From assembly GCA_044379485.1 (NCBI GenBank), contig JBIPOE010000011.1, forward strand, positions 5,636 to 69,635: a stretch of 64,000 nucleotides of DNA, in the 5' to 3' direction. The DNA comes from CAMDMI01 sp044379485. Its GTDB lineage: Bacteria > Bacteroidota > Bacteroidia > Cytophagales > Flexibacteraceae. The position numbers and the translations under genes are program-made. Of the stretch, positions 9,859 through 18,800 are shown piece after piece (position 1 is the first letter of the stretch; every line of letters begins with the position of its first letter). The notes under the pieces were generated by a model. It was not told the origin of the DNA and ran no database searches. It saw only the letters and a list, made by a program, of their open reading frames with translations.

Positions 9859-10521
9859 ATGAAAACAAAATCTGCGTCCAAAACCGAAATCGATCTTAAG
9901 ACAAAAGTACAATCCGAATATCTGGATTTTGTATTGACAGAGGGCAAAAACCCTACTTCAGTTTACTTATTCGCCAAAAGCGTGGGCATACCTGAGGCGG
10001 AATTCTACCAACACTACAATTCATTCGATGCAATTGCGGTTGATATCTGGGAAGGTTTACTAAAAGAAACAATAAACCGAATTGAAGCTAGTGAGGAATA
10101 TGCGGCATTTTCAGTTCGGGAGCGCATTTTAACGTTTTATTACACAATAATAGAAACGCTGAAGGGCCAAAGGAGCTATGTATCCTATTCTTCTAATGGT
10201 TGGTTTAAGCCTGGAAACCATTTGCCGGCCAAAAAAGCGGTTGAGAAAATATTGGAACCATATTTTGAGAAATTGGTAAACTTAGGTTATGAAACAGGGG
10301 AAATGGCCGATAGAACCAAAATCAGCGACTATTATCAAAAAGCATTGATTGTTCAGTTTTGGTTCATTCTCGATTTTTGGTTGAAAGACAATAGCAAAGA
10401 ATTTGAAGACACAGATGCCGCCATTGAAAAAGCAGTAAACCTCGGTTTGGATCTTATGAAGGAAAATACACTTGATAAGGCATTTGATTTCGCCAAGTTT
10501 TTAATTGGAAGAAGGAGGTAG
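9859..10521 (+). CDS. TetR-like transcriptional regulator
   Basis: About 220 residues from the preferred ATG at 9859 (MKTKSASKTEIDL); an earlier in-frame ATG at 9814 would add a 15-residue tail that looks non-coding. The N-terminal 60 residues look like a divergent TetR helix-turn-helix (DFVLTEGKNPTSVYLFAKSVGIPEAEFYQHYNS, read in two parts). The rest is an all-helical ligand/dimer domain with aromatic residues such as VQFWFILDFWLKD. It lies about 200 bases upstream of the ABC1/UbiB-kinase gene in the same direction, which suggests co-regulation. The inverted repeat at 10630-10647 between them is a candidate operator. The HTH is weak, so the regulator call is moderately sure. Confidence 0.72.
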   Translation: MKTKSASKTEIDLKTKVQSEYLDFVLTEGKNPTSVYLFAKSVGIPEAEFYQHYNSFDAIAVDIWEGLLKETINRIEASEEYAAFSVRERILTFYYTIIETLKGQRSYVSYSSNGWFKPGNHLPAKKAVEKILEPYFEKLVNLGYETGEMADRTKISDYYQKALIVQFWFILDFWLKDNSKEFEDTDAAIEKAVNLGLDLMKENTLDKAFDFAKFLIGRRR

Positions 10522-10605
10522 TTTATAGTTCAAAGTTTTGAGTTTATAGTTCAAAGTAATTGGGATCTAGGAATCGGGGATTGGGAAAAAAGCATTAAAA
10601 AAAAA

Positions 10606-10677
10606 CCTCGCAGTGGTGACATCATAATAGACTGGAACAGACCAGTCAATAAACATCGTAGAGGTGACATTATTAAA
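10606..10677. repeat. Two imperfect 24-bp direct repeats (YCTCGYAGNGGTGACAT type), 48 bp apart
   Basis: Copy 1 (10606-10629) and copy 2 (10654-10677) share the core TCG(C/T)AG(T/A)GGTGACAT followed by an A/T-rich end. A weaker third relative ends at 10719, sharing ACATTATTAAA. They fill the gap between the TetR-like and ABC1 genes. I recall cores of this type as short dispersed repeats in Bacteroidota, but copy number in this genome cannot be judged from the window. Confidence 0.6.
10630..10647. promoter_or_regulatory. Inverted repeat GACTGG-N6-CCAGTC, candidate operator
   Basis: GACTGG (10630-10635) and CCAGTC (10642-10647) form a perfect 6-bp dyad with a 6-base spacer, placed about 73 bases before the ABC1 gene and just after the TetR-like gene. 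Size and symmetry suit a dimeric regulator. It also lies between two repeat copies, so it could simply be part of that element. Confidence 0.35.
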
Positions 10678-10719
10678 AAATCGGCCATTAAATCCGCTTA
10701 CGGGAATAACATTATTAAA

Positions 10720-12039
10720 ATGAAAGAACAAAACACCATTCCAGTTTCTAAAGTACAAAGAGCCACTGAGTTTTTAAAGACCGGAGCGCAGATTGGGGGA
10801 AATTACCTTAAGCATTATGCCAAAAAAATGGTCAATCCTGATCTTACAAAAGAAGGGCTTCATCAGGATAATGCTACAGACATTTACCAGTCCCTCAGCA
10901 AGTTAAAAGGTTCAGCCCTTAAAGTGGCCCAAATGATGAGTATGGACCGGTCGGTTTTGCCAAAGGCATATGTGGAGCAATTTCAAATGAGCCAATACTC
11001 TGCACCACCGCTTTCCGGACCGCTTGTTATCAAAACTTTTCAAAAGCATTTTGGCAAAAACCCCAGCCAGATTTATGACAGTTTCAATTTACAAGCAAGC
11101 AATGCCGCTTCCATTGGCCAGGTACATGAAGCCACAAAAGATGGGAAAAAACTGGCGGTGAAAATCCAATACCCAGGTGTAGCGGATAGCATCAGTTCTG
11201 ACCTCAAAATGGTTAAACCGTTTGCGGTTCGCTTGATGGGTTTGAACGAGGCCGATGTTGACAGATACATGGGAGAAGTAGAAGGAAAATTATTGGAAGA
11301 GACTGATTATGAGCTGGAAGTACGCCGTTCACAGGAAATTTCCATGGCTTGTGCACACATTCCAAACCTGTTTTTTCCTACATATTATCCTGAACTGAGT
11401 AGCAAACGCATAATCACTATGGATTGGCTCCCTGGCCAGCACTTAAAAGAATTTTTAGAAACCAATCCCAGCCAGGAAGTTCGAAATAGCATTGGTCAGG
11501 CACTTTGGGATTTTTATGAATTTCAGATTCATGAACTTCGGCAGATTCATGCGGACCCACATCCAGGCAATTTTATGATGTTGAGCGATGGTCGATTGGG
11601 TATTATTGATTTTGGCTGTGTGAAAGAAATTCCTGAGTTTTATTACTATAACTATTTTGCTCTTATCAACCCAGCTAATGTGAATGACAAAGAGCGGGTT
11701 ATGAAACTGTTTTATGCACTTGAATTTTTGTATCCTTCAGATAGCGAGGCAGATGTGAAGTTTTATGTGCCTCTTTTTACCAAAATGATTGATATTTTGG
11801 GTGTGCCATTCCGGACCGATGAATTTGATTTTGGCAATGACCAATACTTTGATGGCATTTATAGTTTCGCGGAGGAACTTGGCAATATGAAAGAACTTCG
11901 GGAATCGAAAGTAGCCAGGGGAAGTAAAGATGGTTTGTATGTTAACCGCACCTATTTTGGTTTATATTCTATGCTTAATCAATTGAAAGCTAAAATCAAT
12001 ACGCATTCTGTGTTTAAGGATATGGTTTTGGAAATTTGA
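10720..12039 (+). CDS. ABC1/UbiB/AarF family atypical kinase
   Basis: This 439-residue protein belongs to the ABC1/ADCK/UbiB family of protein-kinase-like ATPases linked to isoprenoid lipid (quinone) biology. Family hallmarks are the KxGQ-type helix (KLKGSALKVAQMMS, about residues 62-75) and the Ala-rich nucleotide loop in ASNAASIGQVHEA (about 125-137). An ATP-anchoring Lys is in KKLAVKIQYPG, the catalytic loop is HADPHPGNF (about 277-285) and the metal-binding segment is IIDFG (about 294-298). There is no C-terminal membrane helix like that of E. coli UbiB, so it is likely cytosolic or peripheral. It follows the TetR-like regulator in the same direction. Substrate unknown. Confidence 0.9.
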   Translation: MKEQNTIPVSKVQRATEFLKTGAQIGGNYLKHYAKKMVNPDLTKEGLHQDNATDIYQSLSKLKGSALKVAQMMSMDRSVLPKAYVEQFQMSQYSAPPLSGPLVIKTFQKHFGKNPSQIYDSFNLQASNAASIGQVHEATKDGKKLAVKIQYPGVADSISSDLKMVKPFAVRLMGLNEADVDRYMGEVEGKLLEETDYELEVRRSQEISMACAHIPNLFFPTYYPELSSKRIITMDWLPGQHLKEFLETNPSQEVRNSIGQALWDFYEFQIHELRQIHADPHPGNFMMLSDGRLGIIDFGCVKEIPEFYYYNYFALINPANVNDKERVMKLFYALEFLYPSDSEADVKFYVPLFTKMIDILGVPFRTDEFDFGNDQYFDGIYSFAEELGNMKELRESKVARGSKDGLYVNRTYFGLYSMLNQLKAKINTHSVFKDMVLEI

Positions 12040-12197
12040 GCCTAATTTCGTTTTAGGTGTGTTCGTGTTATTTTCACTGTATCATTCCTGTTTTAAAATT
12101 GTATCATTTTCGGACAGAAATATTGAATTGGCTTAATTGTAAACAGCTGTAATTCAGTATTTTTTTAAAAAGTCTTGATTTTTGTATTTCTTCTGGC

Positions 12198-13458
12198 ATG
12201 GATCGCATAGTTGAAAAGAAGAAATGGCCAGCTAAAAAGATATTTTCTATTTTATTGGTTATTTCCTTGATTTCTGTTTTGGCTTTTTCCTGGTGGCAAA
12301 CATCAGGTAAAAGTCGGCTTAATGTAAATACTGAGCGGCTTTCAATTGCTGAAGTTAAAGTCGGGACTTTTAAGGAATACATTCCTGTTATGGGAACTGT
12401 TCAACCTCAAATCAGCATTTACCTGGATGCTTTGGAGGGAGGTAGGGTAGAGGAAAAATTTGTGGAAGATGGTACCATGTTGAAAAAAGGCCAATCCATT
12501 CTTCAATTATCCAATACCGATTTGGAACTAAGCCTCCCCAACCAGGAAACACAGGTTTTTAATGTGCTCACCCAGATGTAAATCGCTAAAAGCAATGCGG
12601 ATGAAAATTCCATAAACAGGCAAAATCAAATGGCTGAGGTAGAAAATGCCTTAAAGGAAGCTGAACGTGTTTATGATCTGAGTAAAAAGCTTTTGGATCA
12701 AAAAGTGATTGGCGAACAGGATTATCTGAGTTCAAAAAATCTTTGGGATTACCAGAAAAAGCGCAAGCAATTAGCCGAGGACATTATGAAAAAAGATGCA
12801 GTTTCTATGGCTGAACAGTTGAAACAAATGCAGGAATCCTACGAAAAAATGAAAATTACTCTTGCCTTAATGCGCAAAAAGGTTGGTGATTTGGTTGTAA
12901 AATCGCCCATCGATGGCCAATTAACTTCGCTTGATGCAGAAATTGGGGAATCAAAAAATAAAGGCCAAAGGTTGGGGCAATTAGATGGCGTTGGCAGATT
13001 TAAGGTTCGGATTCCCATTGATGAGCATTATTTCAGCCGGATTTTTACAGGTCAAAAAGGAGAATTTGACCTTGTCAAATGTAACATATAGTCTGGAAAT
13101 CAAGAAAGTATATACACAAGTTACCGGAGGTAGATTCCAGGTGGATATGATTTTTACCGGAAAAGTTCCTGATGGCATCCGTAGAGGACAAACCCTTCAG
13201 ATCAGGCTTGCTTTAAGTGATGAAACCCAGGCCCTTTTGCTTCCTCGAGGTGGGTTTTATCAACAAACAGGAGACAACTGGATTTTTAAAGTAGGTGAAA
13301 ATGGAAAAGTTGCTTATAAAACAGACATCCAATTGGGTCGCCAAAGTCCGGATTATTAGAAGGTGCTTGGCGGCCTTAAAACTGGAGATATGGTAATCAC
13401 CAATAGTTATGAAAACTATAGTGAAATTCAGGAACTTGTGCTTAAAAATGAAAATTAA
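12198..13458 (+). pseudogene. Decayed HlyD/MacA-type efflux periplasmic adaptor
   Basis: Read through its lesions, this is a full adaptor of about 420 residues: an inner-membrane anchor (residues about 15-33), a lipoyl half (EYIPVMGTVQPQ, KKGQSILQLSN), a long coiled-coil hairpin (12582-12900), the second lipoyl half (VKSPIDGQLTS) and beta-barrel/membrane-proximal parts (IRRGQTLQIRL). Three lesions break it. A TAA at 12579-12581 is followed by in-frame homologous sequence. A one-base shift near 13070 moves the frame by +1, joining GEFDL to SNVTYSLEI. A TAG at 13357-13359 lies inside PDY-x-KVLGGLKTGD. The frame then ends at 13458. It is followed by an equally broken ABC ATPase, so the operon is dead. 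Confidence 0.88.
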
Positions 13459-13494
13459 TCAACAAAAACAATTCGCATTCAAAACCATACGATT

Positions 13495-14172
13495 ATGATA
13501 AAAATAAAAGAAATGGAAAAAGTCTGTCGCACCGAAGAAGTGGAAACGGTAGCCCTTTATAAGATTTCAATAGATGTGAAAGAGGGTGAATTTGTGACAA
13601 TCATGGGTCCTTCCGGTTGCGGGAAATCTACCCTGCTCAATATCCTCGGCCTTTTGGATGATCCGGATAATGGAAGTTTTATTTTCAATGGAATAGAAGT
13701 GGCCAAATTTAATGAGCGAAAAAGAGCAGAGCTGAGAAAGCAAAATATTGGTTTTGTTTTCCAGAGTTTTAATCTGATTGATGAACTTACTGTTTATGAA
13801 AACGTTGAGTTGCCTTTGATTTATCCCAAAGTGCCTTCAGCCGAGAGAAAGACCCGTGTTGAAAAGGTGTTGGATCAAATGCAAATTATGCATAGACGAA
13901 ACCATTTTCCTCAGCAACTATCTGGAGGTCAGCAATAAAGGGTGGCGGTTGCCAGAGCAGTAGTTAACAATCCAAAACTGATTCTTGCGGATGAGCCAAC
14001 AGGAAATCTGGATAGTACCAATGGTAATGAGGTAATGCAGTTGTTAACCGATTTGAATGAAAAAGGAACAACCATTATTATGGTTACGCATAGTGAAAAC
14101 GATGCGAAATTTAGTCACCGAATTATCAGGATGCTTGATGGACAAACGGTTACTGAAAATATTTTGGTTTAA
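13495..14172 (+). pseudogene. Broken MacB/LolD-type ABC transporter ATPase
   Basis: All parts of an ATPase of the antimicrobial-peptide/lipoprotein export class are present: Walker A GPSGCGKST (about residues 38-46), Q-loop FVFQSFN, signature LSGGQQ, Walker B LILADEPTG and H-loop MVTHSE. A TAA at 13936-13938 interrupts the frame right after LSGGQQ. The same frame resumes as RVAVARAVVNNPK, where family members have a third Gln, so a CAA-to-TAA change is likely. The 3' half (13942-14172) keeps its reading frame. It lies 36 bases after the adaptor pseudogene. The FtsX-like permeases expected next are absent, replaced by tsaD on the other strand. Confidence 0.9.
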
Positions 14173-14206
14173 CCAGTCCTAAAATGGACTTTTATGAATA
14201 GGAAAT

Positions 14207-15202
14207 TTATTGCCCGATTTTAAATCTGGGTTCAGCACTTACGTTCAATCCTACAAAGTCTTTTTTCTCCCATTTAAACATGGCAGCTCTTCCTATCATT
14301 GCAGCATTGTCTGTACAATATTGAAAGTCAGGAATAAAAACATCCCAGTTTTCTTTTTTACATAACTCTTTTAAACCATTTCGTAAAGAAGAGTTGGCAG
14401 CTACCCCACCTGCGACACCAAGGTTTTGAACATTAAATTCAAGCATGGCTTCTCTGGTTTTAGATAAAAGTGGCTTTAGAAGTGCAAATTGGAGCGATGC
14501 GCAAACGTCATTCAGGTTTTCTGCAATGAATGTTTCTCCTTTTTCCTGCAAGAAATACAAAAAAGATGTTTTGACGCCAGAATAAGAGAATTGGTAGTCA
14601 GGCATTTGACCCACTGGAAATTTGAAGGCCTTTGGGTTTCCCGTTTTTGCCAGATCATCTATTTGTTTGCCGCCAGGATAAGGTAAGCCCAGCAGTTTTG
14701 CACATTTGTCAAAGGCTTCCCCAACGGCATCATCTTTTGTTCCTCCTAAAACTTCCATTTTATCCCAATCTTTAACCAGAACAATCATGGTGTGTCCACC
14801 AGAAACTACCAGGCAGATAAATGGAAATTTTGGTTTTCGCTCATCAATCAAAAGTGATAAAATGTGGGCCTCCATGTGGTTAACAGCGATAAGGGGTTTG
14901 TTTAAACCCATGGCTAAACCTTTCGCGAATGAAGTCCCGACCATCAAGGAACCTAAAAGGCCGGGTCCACGTGTAAAGGCAATGGCCTCAATTTGATCTT
15001 TTTTTACATTGGCTTGGTTGAGCGCCAATTGGGCCACATGAACAATGTTTTTTTGGTGCTCTCTGGAAGCCATTTCTGGTACAACTCCGCCGTAGTTTTC
15101 GTGCACCATTTGGCTGGAAACTACATTTGATAGCGGAATTCCATCTTTTAAAATAGCAACTGAAGTATCGTCACAAGAGGACTCAATGGCCAAAAGCAGC
15201 AC
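14207..15202 (-). CDS. tsaD: tRNA N6-threonylcarbamoyladenosine transferase TsaD
   Basis: This 331-residue Kae1/Qri7-family enzyme transfers threonylcarbamoyl to A37 of ANN-decoding tRNAs with TsaB and TsaE. The signatures are the N-terminal LAIESSCDDTS, metal-binding HMEAH (about 111-115), LVVSGGHT (about 132-139), the GGVAANSSLR stretch and DNAAMIG near the C-terminus. Length is normal. It starts eight bases after the ispH stop, so the two form an operon. It is convergent with the decayed efflux operon. Confidence 0.97.
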   Translation of the reverse strand: MLLLAIESSCDDTSVAILKDGIPLSNVVSSQMVHENYGGVVPEMASREHQKNIVHVAQLALNQANVKKDQIEAIAFTRGPGLLGSLMVGTSFAKGLAMGLNKPLIAVNHMEAHILSLLIDERKPKFPFICLVVSGGHTMIVLVKDWDKMEVLGGTKDDAVGEAFDKCAKLLGLPYPGGKQIDDLAKTGNPKAFKFPVGQMPDYQFSYSGVKTSFLYFLQEKGETFIAENLNDVCASLQFALLKPLLSKTREAMLEFNVQNLGVAGGVAANSSLRNGLKELCKKENWDVFIPDFQYCTDNAAMIGRAAMFKWEKKDFVGLNVSAEPRFKIGQ

Positions 15203-15210
15203 CTAAAAAC

Positions 15211-16107
15211 TTAAATTGTGGTTGAAAAGTTAAGGCTTTTTACTTTTTCGGCTACTTGTTCCATCAGCCACATGGGAGTAGAGGTGGCGCCACAAATGCC
15301 AACAGATTTGGCTCCGTCAAGCCAGGATGGATCTATTTCTTCCTCATTTTCAATAAAATAACTATTCTTGTTCAAATCCAGGCAAACAGAATACAAGGCT
15401 TTTCCATTCGAACTTTTCTTTCCACTCACAAATAAAACCACGTCATATTCTATTGCAAATACTTTGAGCTGTGGTTCCCGGTTGCTTACCTGTCGGCAAA
15501 TGCTATCATTGGCATCAAATATTTCGTCCAGCTCCTTTTCGGAATTAGCTTTCTGAATTTTTTCCTCGATTTTGGACTTAATTTTTTGAAAACCAGCCGT
15601 GCTTTTAGTGGTTTGGCTAAAAAGAGTAATCGGTTTTGAATAATCCAGGTTCTCAAGTTCTTCCAAAGAGGTTACAATAGTGGCTTTGTTGCCAATTTGG
15701 CCGTTCAAACCAATAACTTCGGCATGGCCTTTTTGGCCATAAATAACCATTTGCCCACCTTTTGATTCGACCCGATCAAATTCGTTTTTAACACGATTCT
15801 GAAGTTTTAACACAACAGGACAAGAAGCGTCAATTAATTCGATATTGTTTTCAATGGCAGTTTTATAGGTTTCTGGTGGCTCGCCATGGGCTCTGATCAA
15901 AACCTTGCAATTGTGCAAATTAGCAAGTTCTTCCTTGTCAATAACCACTAAACCTTTGGACGCCAATCGGTTTACTTCCATAGAATTGTGGACAATATCC
16001 CCAAGGCAATATAATTGTCCGCTTTGTTCCAGTTCAGCCTCAGCCATGTGAATGGCATATTCTACGCCAAAACAATATCCTGAATTCTTGTCTATGTCAA
16101 CTTTCAT
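15211..16107 (-). CDS. ispH: 4-hydroxy-3-methylbut-2-enyl diphosphate reductase (IspH/LytB)
   Basis: This 298-residue iron-sulfur enzyme makes IPP and DMAPP in the last step of the MEP isoprenoid pathway. The three cluster cysteines are at Cys12 (SGYCFGV), about 95 (DASCPVV) and about 203 (DSICRQVSNRE). The active-site ATSTPMWLMEQV sits near the C-terminus, and RAHGEPP and GQKGHAEVIG are family motifs. It forms an operon with tsaD. A strong terminator for the upstream gene lies just before its start. Confidence 0.96.
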   Translation of the reverse strand: MKVDIDKNSGYCFGVEYAIHMAEAELEQSGQLYCLGDIVHNSMEVNRLASKGLVVIDKEELANLHNCKVLIRAHGEPPETYKTAIENNIELIDASCPVVLKLQNRVKNEFDRVESKGGQMVIYGQKGHAEVIGLNGQIGNKATIVTSLEELENLDYSKPITLFSQTTKSTAGFQKIKSKIEEKIQKANSEKELDEIFDANDSICRQVSNREPQLKVFAIEYDVVLFVSGKKSSNGKALYSVCLDLNKNSYFIENEEEIDPSWLDGAKSVGICGATSTPMWLMEQVAEKVKSLNFSTTI

Positions 16108-16114
16108 GTCTTTT

Positions 16115-16151
16115 AAAAAATTGGGCTCGTTACAATTTGTACCGAGCCCAA
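16115..16151 (-). terminator. Intrinsic terminator of the OmpA/TPR lipoprotein gene
   Basis: Read on the minus strand, a 9-bp stem TTGGGCTCG/CGAGCCCAA (16151-16143 with 16129-16121) is followed by a run of T (16120-16115). It lies about 65 bases past the stop of the lipoprotein gene and only about 8 bases before the ispH start. Confidence 0.8.
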
Positions 16152-16215
16152 AGCTTATTTAAGAAAACGTTTTAAGAAATGAATTATTCAAAACTGTATT
16201 AAAAAATGCAGAGAT

Positions 16216-18054
16216 TTATTCCAATGCACCTTTAAACGCCGCGTTGGTATAGAAGTTTAAGAACTCAAGATCACTAACTGCTTTTGCCTTTAAAGATGGA
16301 TCTAAACTAACTGCCTTTTTTAACTTATCACCAAGCTCGGAAGTTTTGTTTTGTCTTGCTGCAGCAATTGCCTGAACATAAAATACCAATGCATTTTTAG
16401 AACCTGTAGCAGCCAACTCTTCTAAAGTTGAATATCCTGAAGACCAATCTTTTTTCAAAATCTGAGCCAAACCCTTATTATAATTGGAAGTTGGTTCATC
16501 TACTCCGTTAGCAAACATGTTTAAAGCTGAAGTGTAATTGCCTCTTTTCAATTCAACTGTTCCTTTTACTGAATTGGTAATTCGTTTGGCTTCACTGTTA
16601 CCGCTAAGACCTTGAGATTTTGCAAAAATTTCATCAATCTTTTCTTTATCACCTTTCATTTGGTAAGCAGTTGCAAGATTGGCGTACACCTCAGCAGTTT
16701 CCATTCTGGCTCTTGAAATTTCAAGGTTGGTTATTGCTTTATCAACCAAAGCTGTTTTTTGGTCGCCATTGGCCTTTTTGGCAAGCTCAAGTCTAACAGC
16801 CCCAAGGTTGTTGTGGGCTTGCCAGCTGTCATTTTTCTTGGTGGCAGCCATATAAATGGCCTCTTTCTCTGCCAATATTGGTGTTAAAGTGGCTGCATAA
16901 GATAACTCTTTATCGCTTAAGGTATCAGTTGGTTTTCCACCTTCAGATAATGTTTTGGCGAGAATTGAAATTTGAGCATCTGTTTTCTTTGGTTTTAAAG
17001 TTAAAATTTCAGTTTGACCCAATCTTAGTTTTGGATAAATGTGGAATAACAACTTAGGAAAACAAGCCAGTTTTTCCAATGCCTGCTCTTGTTCAACATA
17101 CGTTCCTGGACCATCTATTACTGACATAACAGAAGCTTTTTCTTCACTAGTCAGCGAATCGTCAACTGCAATGGTATCCTTCATTGGAACCCAATTTTGA
17201 ACCAAGGCTTTGGTTACAAATTCAATTGAATCGGCCTTCGTTCCATAATTAAGCCTCTTCATCATGCCTCTATAATACGTTTCAATTGCTTTTGCCCTTT
17301 GATCAGAAAGTTCAGTGTTTTTTACTTCACGACCTTCAGGAGAGTGCATACCAGTAATAGTTACTGTCTTTGTCGCATTTTTAGAAGCAATGTAGGCATC
17401 AAGGGCCATTTGGTTGGCTGGTTTTATTTCAACCTTTTTAGATTTTTTCTTCTTCGCTTTCCCTTTTTTCTCTGGCTCGGCACCTTTTACTTTCAAAACA
17501 GCGCTTCCCTGATCGAAATAAAAATTAACGTTTACAGGAAAATATTCTGGTAGCGGATTGTATCCATGTCCAGCTAAAACAGTCAGGTTTTCTTCCTGAA
17601 CCAATTGCGAGGTAAGTATCAAACCTTTGGCATAATTAACTTCCGGAGAAAGTTTAGCCTTGTCATTTTGGTTTGAAGCTGAACCCTGAAGAATCAAATC
17701 CCCTTTATCCATGCTACTGGATTTATAGGCAAAAGCGAACTTTCTTGACATTTTTGGCGATTGCTTCTTTTGTTCAGGAAAGTCTAAATAATTAAATTTC
17801 AAATTCCCAACAGGTAGTTTTTGATCTGAATATTTGTAATTAAAGCTCAATGAATATGCCTTTCCTTTTTTCAACATATTTACTGGCAATTCCGCTGAAA
17901 AACTGAACGCTACTGAATCTCCATGGAGTTCAAGTGGGCTTGGGGTTAATGTTAATTTTTGTTGCTGGGCTTTTTTCAGCATAGTATTTAATGCGCAGCC
18001 TTGCAGCATAAACAAAGCGAAAACTGAAGGGGCCCAAATTTTTTTATTGAACAT
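16216..18054 (-). CDS. Lipoprotein with OmpA-like domain and C-terminal TPR repeats
   Basis: This 612-residue protein starts with a lipoprotein signal: hydrophobic residues 8-17 and lipobox LQGC with the acylated Cys at 20. Residues about 30-190 form a beta-rich region. A Lys-rich stretch (about 195-210) leads into an OmpA-like peptidoglycan-binding-type segment (VTITGMHSPEG, LSDQRAKAIETYY, about 225-265). Residues about 400-600 are helical repeats resembling TPRs (NNLGAVRLELA, ANLATAYQMKGD). It should sit in the periplasm anchored to the outer membrane. T9SS component PorE also joins TPR and OmpA parts but in the opposite order, so I do not assign it. Its own terminator follows. Confidence 0.8.
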   Translation of the reverse strand: MFNKKIWAPSVFALFMLQGCALNTMLKKAQQQKLTLTPSPLELHGDSVAFSFSAELPVNMLKKGKAYSLSFNYKYSDQKLPVGNLKFNYLDFPEQKKQSPKMSRKFAFAYKSSSMDKGDLILQGSASNQNDKAKLSPEVNYAKGLILTSQLVQEENLTVLAGHGYNPLPEYFPVNVNFYFDQGSAVLKVKGAEPEKKGKAKKKKSKKVEIKPANQMALDAYIASKNATKTVTITGMHSPEGREVKNTELSDQRAKAIETYYRGMMKRLNYGTKADSIEFVTKALVQNWVPMKDTIAVDDSLTSEEKASVMSVIDGPGTYVEQEQALEKLACFPKLLFHIYPKLRLGQTEILTLKPKKTDAQISILAKTLSEGGKPTDTLSDKELSYAATLTPILAEKEAIYMAATKKNDSWQAHNNLGAVRLELAKKANGDQKTALVDKAITNLEISRARMETAEVYANLATAYQMKGDKEKIDEIFAKSQGLSGNSEAKRITNSVKGTVELKRGNYTSALNMFANGVDEPTSNYNKGLAQILKKDWSSGYSTLEELAATGSKNALVFYVQAIAAARQNKTSELGDKLKKAVSLDPSLKAKAVSDLEFLNFYTNAAFKGALE

Positions 18055-18181
18055 AAAACGAGTTTATAGTAGATTTACTTTTTATTCCAAAAGTGGATTT
18101 AATTCGGCAAAAATATAACATGAATTCTTTCTGACCTAATTTGCTATTAATCAACTGTAATTAAAATTTAATTAAATTGAA

Positions 18182-18403
18182 ATGATTTTACAATTAAAAG
18201 CATTTGTGGAAAGAAAAGCTTTTGGGGTATGCACCTGGCTTGGCGATGTTATGGGCTTGAGTACCAGTAGTATTAGGTTGTATTTTATTTATATTTCCTT
18301 TTTAACAATAGGCTCTCCAATTATCATTTATCTGGTTCTTGCCTTTTGGTTAAACATAAAAAGATATCATCGAAGAAAAGTTAGTCCATTTTGGGATCGA
18401 TAG
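18182..18403 (+). CDS. PspC-domain small membrane protein
   Basis: This 73-residue protein matches the PspC domain: a short amphipathic start (FGVCTWLGDVMGLSTSSIRL) then one strong membrane helix (about 33-54) and a basic tail. PspC proteins take part in envelope stress responses. Only the single domain is present, without the C-terminal extension of larger Bacteroidota PspC proteins. Confidence 0.82.
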   Translation: MILQLKAFVERKAFGVCTWLGDVMGLSTSSIRLYFIYISFLTIGSPIIIYLVLAFWLNIKRYHRRKVSPFWDR

Positions 18404-18494
18404 TTTAATTCCTATAAAATAAGACAACTTTAACATTTATTTCAGGCTTAAATCCTAATTTTGTCTGGAAAAATCTATTTTAATAATTCAAACA

Positions 18495-18800
18495 ATGCTC
18501 GTCACACTTCGTCAACTTCAATATGTAGTAGCAGTAGCCGACTTGCAAAGTTTTTCTAAAGGGGCTGAGTTTTGTTCTGCAGAACAAAGTACAGTAAGCC
18601 ACCAAGTGAAGCAGGTAGAAGAAAAGTTAGGCTTAAAGATTTTTGTTAAAAGTTCACATCCTATTAAGCTAACGGATGAGGGAAAAATAGTAGTGGAGCA
18701 AGCCAGATATATTCTCAATAAGGTGGATGAGCTGATAGCCCCTTTTAAGAATCCTGCACCAAACGCCTTAGAAAAATTTGTTGTGAATCAAAGTCAATAA
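18495..18800 (+). CDS. LysR-type DNA-binding domain only (101 aa)
   Basis: Residues 1-65 are a clear LysR N-terminal winged helix-turn-helix (LRQLQYVVAVADLQSFSKGA, then QSTVSHQVKQVEEKLG), followed by the linker helix (EGKIVVEQARYILNKVDEL). The effector-binding domain of about 200 residues that should follow is missing: the protein ends after about 20 linker residues (ALEKFVVNQSQ). There is no sign of continued coding in other frames, because the next gene on the opposite strand begins its coding there and overlaps by seven bases. It could be a natural stand-alone DNA-binding dimer or an old truncation. The HTH itself looks intact and is similar to OxyR-like members. Confidence 0.8.
   Translation: MLVTLRQLQYVVAVADLQSFSKGAEFCSAEQSTVSHQVKQVEEKLGLKIFVKSSHPIKLTDEGKIVVEQARYILNKVDELIAPFKNPAPNALEKFVVNQSQ

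Noticed and set aside
12198..14172. Stop-codon reassignment (TAA/TAG/TGA read as amino acids) to explain the in-frame stops
   Set aside because: Lesions use TAA, TAG and TGA in different genes, plus a frameshift, and intact genes end with these same stops. Independent decay is simpler.
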